Source of the DNA: Balaenoptera acutorostrata
Lineage: Eukaryota > Chordata > Mammalia > Artiodactyla > Balaenopteridae
DNA length: 64,000 bases
Direction of reading: 5' to 3'
Assembly: GCF_949987535.1 (NCBI RefSeq)
Contig: NC_080077.1
Coordinates: 39,202,561-39,266,560 of the forward strand
Part shown: positions 60,092 to 64,000 of the stretch, in pieces
Layout of the letters: each line of letters starts with the position of its first letter
How positions within the stretch are numbered: position 1 is the first letter of the stretch
Program-made: the position numbers and the translations under genes
The notes under the pieces: model-generated
Seen by the model: the letters and a program-made list of their open reading frames with translations, nothing else
What the model was told of the DNA's origin: nothing
The model's database searches: none

Positions 60092-62139
60092 GTAAGTGTT
60101 AAATTTTGTGTTTATTCTTATTTTTGTTCAGGATATATATTTTGTATATTTACATGAGAAAACGGAAAGTTTTCATCTTTAGTGCTCTTTTGCTTTAATT
60201 GTTGATAGTGTTTAAGTAAGTTTACTTCTAAGTAAACCCCAGGTATAAATATATAATATTTAATTACTGGAATCAAAATAACTTCAAAATGTGTTACAAT
60301 CTTTCAGTTATTTATTGATGCAGTTGGCTTTTGCTTACTGAGATAGTACCACAAACGTATTTTTTGACTTATTAACAAACATTTTTCCTTTTTTAATCAG
60401 TTAATATAATAGATCAGAGTTCAATTTTTTTTAACTTGAATTTTTTTATGCCGTGCTATACCTTTAAAATCTTTGTCATAGAAATGCAGTGATTATACTA
60501 TCTCACTGAAGACTGCTATGGCCCCAGAGCTTGCTTACACAGCCTCAAGGGGTAGATGGGCAATGACAATATGATGATTAATATCCTTTTCAACTCAACT
60601 AAATCTAGTAACTGAAATCTTGCATTAGAGGGATATTACTAATGGCCAGCAGTGTCTTGCTCATCTTACAAGCGTCACTTTTCTAGGAGTGACCCATGTA
60701 GTCATAAAACTTAAAAAGAAAACTCACAGGAAGCACAAACATTCAATAGGACATGTTTCTAAATATGCCCAAGTTTCCCCAATGGTCAGTCTCACGTGAT
60801 ACTGGGTGAGTTAAGGCAAAAATAAAAATCTCCTTATTCCTGTATTTGTGTGATACAGCTGAAAATGAAAGAATTTGCCTAGGATAAAAATTGAATGTTG
60901 TCTAATATTTATTATGTCAAAAACTGACTAGTACAAAATTACCTGCACAGACATCAAAGTTGCAAGTAATAGTTTCAAATAATAGAAGTTCTAATTAACC
61001 TGAAATTATGCCAATATGTGAATCTACATTAAAATACCATGTTTTCTTTTTTAATATACTTCATGAACTTCCTCTTTGTGAAGAGCTCAAATCATTCTGC
61101 AAATATTATGTCTTCAATCCTAATGTTTGAATTAGTTCCAGATTGGTCAGCCAATCCTTATACAACCAGGGACAATGAAGTTTACTCAACTGAAACCTAT
61201 TTATATTTGTACTTAGGGAACTAATGTCTTATTTCTGTTCCCTTTCCCTTTTTTCGTTCTTAATTCCTTTGGTCAGGGAAATTGGACACAGCTCTTGGGT
61301 ACGGATTGACTAAGCTAGCCATCACTGAACTGGTTATGTGTTTCTATCTGCTGGAGGTTAAACAGAAATTCAACTGGTTGCACATGATTGGGGAGTCTGC
61401 TGTTTTATCTTGCAGACTGTACTACTAATTTAATAGCAATGCTGCTGGAGTGGATGTTGTGATGCAGATGGTACCATTTGCGTTTTGGACTTGGCTCTAT
61501 TAGAATCCTGCTGTTAAAGACTGAGCAGTGGGCTGTAGAGTGGATTTATTAAACTAGTGAGTCTTGCATAATTAAAACAGTGAATTTGGCTGAAGTTTAA
61601 AATAAATTCCTCAAAGGCTGGGCTAGAGATTAGTACCTGAATATATTTCCTGAATAGATCAAATACAGTTTGGGAAAGTGAATGTTTCTCAAGAAAAAGA
61701 AAATGGAGCTTCAGCTGTTCAACAGTGAAATGGGCTTCAGAGATACTTTTTTCCACAATTTTTTGTGTGAATATGAACAAAAGATTTCATTTTACTGCTT
61801 AGTTTCCTCATCCAAGTAGAATAGAATAATGCCTGCTTTCTATTCCCAAGTAGTTCAGTGAAAATAAATGTGGTTTTATAGCTGTTCCTATGTCTAGATA
61901 AATACATGTTTTCTCTATGCCACATTCTGTCAGTTATGGTTATATATGATGGATAGTTAGGAATTTAAATTGTTATCAAAGCATTTTGAACTCTTATAAG
62001 AAAAGATACACTATATCCAAGGTAATAGTAGCCCGAAATGATTATAGACAAGCCAGCAAATATCAGAGTATAAAGAGATCTATTATGCAGAAGCTGATGT
62101 ATTAACTTCTATTGCACAAAATGTCTTCATCCTTTCGTA

Positions 62140-63320
62140 TTCTTTGTCCTGAAAATTAACATCACGATTCACCCAAGTTATTCAAGCTAAAAAGCTAGGA
62201 GTCATTTTGGCCAGTAGTGGTACTCAATCCTGACTGGACTTTAGAATCATCTGGATAGGTTTAAAAAAATATATTCATGTGCAGACTCCATCCTGGTTCC
62301 ATTAATGTTTGGGAGGTGAGGCTAGAATTCAAGTCAACCTCTTCAGATGAGTAGCCATCTCATTAATATTCTCAATTTAACACCTAGCCTAGAGTTCAAG
62401 TATATCCCACAGAGGTTCTCTTTGACCAACCAGTATGTTAACATAACTTATACCTGGATGTCTTTAGGTGGGATCTGCACCAATCTCCTCCACTCTCATC
62501 ACTACTGGAGTAGACCTTGATTTATCTGCTTTATCTCTGAAGGCATTTGAGTTACAATCCCTGCCACAGACTTGTTGGTCTCTTTCAATACCAAAGTCCA
62601 ATCCTGCATGGCCCTTTGTCATCCTCTCTCTTAATTATAATTTAGTCTATTCTCACCTCTCCTCTCCCATTACTATCCCCTCTACAGTCATCTCCCAATT
62701 AGGTTACGACAGTTACTTCTTAACTGATTTCCCTGCATTAACCCCTGAAAGCCATGCTAATCATGCTCAGGGCTTAAATCCATTTGTTGTCGTCACAGTG
62801 CCTTAGAGATAAAAGCCACACTGTCATGACATAAAAGGCCCTCATCATATGATCACTGATAGATAGCCAGTGATCAGCTTTGTCCACTTTACCACTTACC
62901 TTCCCTACTCTGCAACCTCCTCATCAACCCCCTCCATTCCCAACTCCCCCACTGCTCCCCTCACCACCTCACTCCACATCCCACCAACACCTCCCATGCC
63001 ACAGGCAGGCTGAACTTTTGGGCAGTTCCTAAGCCAGCACTGCTGCTGTCTCATAACTCTGTGCTTTTATATACCTGTTCTCTCTGACTATCGGCCACTT
63101 GGGAGGCTTCTGCTCATTTCTTTGATTCTCAGATGGAATATCAGTTCCTTCAGTAGGCCTCCTTTGCTGTCCCTCACTCTGTGGGCATTCAGGTACTTCC
63201 TCCATGCTACAGTTACATCCTTGCTTTCAGCCTTTAAAGCATTTCGACACCAAATTTTAATTGCGAGTATACTGATCTAGCTCACTGAGGGCAGGAAATG
63301 TGTTTGTCTTTTTATATGTT
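62140..63320 (+). mobile_element. L2 LINE fragment with nested MER5-like element
   Basis: L2 words flank an insertion: 'cacccaagttattcaagcta' and 'aaaagctaggagtcattttgg' before it, then 'accaatctcctccactctc', 'agagataaaagccacactg', 'cataaaaggccctcatcat', 'ctcactgagggcaggaaatg' and 'tgtttgtctttttatatg' after it. The C-rich 62915-63000 is part of the L2 3' region. Diverged and non-coding. Confidence 0.6.
62212..62352 (+). mobile_element. MER5A-like DNA transposon fragment
   Basis: 'gtagtggtactcaatcctg', 'ctttagaatcatctggatag' and 'ctgaagttcaagtcaacctc'-like 'gaattcaagtcaacctc' follow the MER5A plan (a small non-autonomous hAT element). It splits the L2 at 62140-63320. Confidence 0.6.
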
Positions 63321-64000
63321 CTAGGTTGGTGTTGACATTTACGATTGTGTGTTTCCTTATTCGTGAACAAAGAGATTCAGGCTCAGTGGTCTCTCAGCTT
63401 CCTATCAGCTCTGAATTTGTGTCCTTATATTAAATTAAAAATCATTCTAATATATAGCAAAGTGCCAAACAGATGAAACACACTCAATGCATGTTGAAAT
63501 AATTAATGAATTATTTAATAAAGCATTCGTTTTCTCTATTTTGTTAATATTTACTTGATTTCTATGGAGAACTTTTCCTTGACAATCTGTGTTTATTTTC
63601 AAGTGTATATAATTATGCGGCTTTAATTGGGCCATTGTAATGTCAAATTCATTTGGTCAGAGGCAATTGAAGAATTTGACAGTGAGCTCCATATTAAAAC
63701 AAAAACTATCTGTAACATGTAATCAGAAACACCCACAATAAATGTATAATAGTAGAGGTTAAAGTAATACAGATTAATTTGGACAATTTGGACAGTGCAA
63801 AAAAAGAAAGATACAAGCAAAACTCAGTTCTCCAGAGAAAAATAGTAATTTATTTTTTTACTTTCCTCTGCTTTTTCCCACCATGTGGTTACTCTTTTAT
63901 TGCATATTGTCTTGTTTCTTTTTCAATTGCAAATTTTATTGTTGGTTTCGGACACCGTTTAGGCTTCTATTTAACAATTAAACATGTCAGTATACTCATA

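Larger units (their letters stand above)
60092..64000 (+). other. TRDN: TRDN intron 5 (5' part)
   Basis: It starts GTAAGTG after exon 5 and runs to the window's end. The only recognisable contents are an L2 with a MER5-like insertion (62.1-63.3 kb). 60100-62130 and 63330-64000 hold nothing I recognise. The next lysine/glutamate-rich exon of TRDN was looked for and not found before 64000. Confidence 0.8.

Overview
The window is nuclear DNA from a mammal, most likely a whale or dolphin. The young repeats are tRNA-derived CHR-type SINEs (heads reading like 'cttccctggtggcgcagtgg') and artiodactyl/cetacean-type L1 copies. I see no BovB or Bov-tA elements, which argues against a ruminant. The species cannot be fixed from sequence alone. 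There is no bacterial or phage-like gene organisation, no CRISPR array, no rRNA gene and no free-standing tRNA gene.

One protein-coding gene is present: TRDN (triadin), on the + strand. Four consecutive coding exons are readable, corresponding to human exons 2 to 5: 12639-12848, 42686-42850, 43890-43922 and 60032-60091. They encode the end of the cytosolic N-terminus, the single transmembrane helix, a lumenal N-glycosylation sequon, the acidic lumenal stretch and the start of the lysine/glutamate-rich (KEKE) lumenal region. All four have AG/GT borders, phase-1 junctions at both ends and lengths divisible by three. Exon 1 lies upstream of the window and exon 6 onward lies downstream.

The rest is intron, built by layers of transposons. 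The oldest layer is L2, MIR, MER5-like and MaLR/MLT1-type LTR remnants, concentrated at 13.3-15.5, 22.9-24.2, 29.0-30.2, 33.8-34.3, 39.2-42.2, 51.8-52.0 and 62.1-63.3 kb. An intermediate layer is old L1M-type fragments. The youngest layer is CHR SINEs (ten recognisable copies) and L1 insertions, most with target-site duplications (TSDs) that can still be read. The two largest insertions are a 5'-truncated L1 at 1841-4651 (15-bp TSD) and a full-length L1 on the minus strand at 15499-22913 (14-bp TSD) that carries a SINE inside ORF1.

The points most worth checking are: an L1 fragment inserted 24 nt past the exon 2 splice donor; an apparent retrocopy of an unidentified transcript nested in another L1; a 5'-inverted (twin-primed) L1 at 55.8-56.7 kb; a facing SINE pair at 28.2-29.0 kb that could fold into a long RNA hairpin; a mariner-derived 74-bp hairpin; and SINEs with a second A-tract that may reflect polymerase III transcript ends. 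I found no convincing undescribed multi-gene system.
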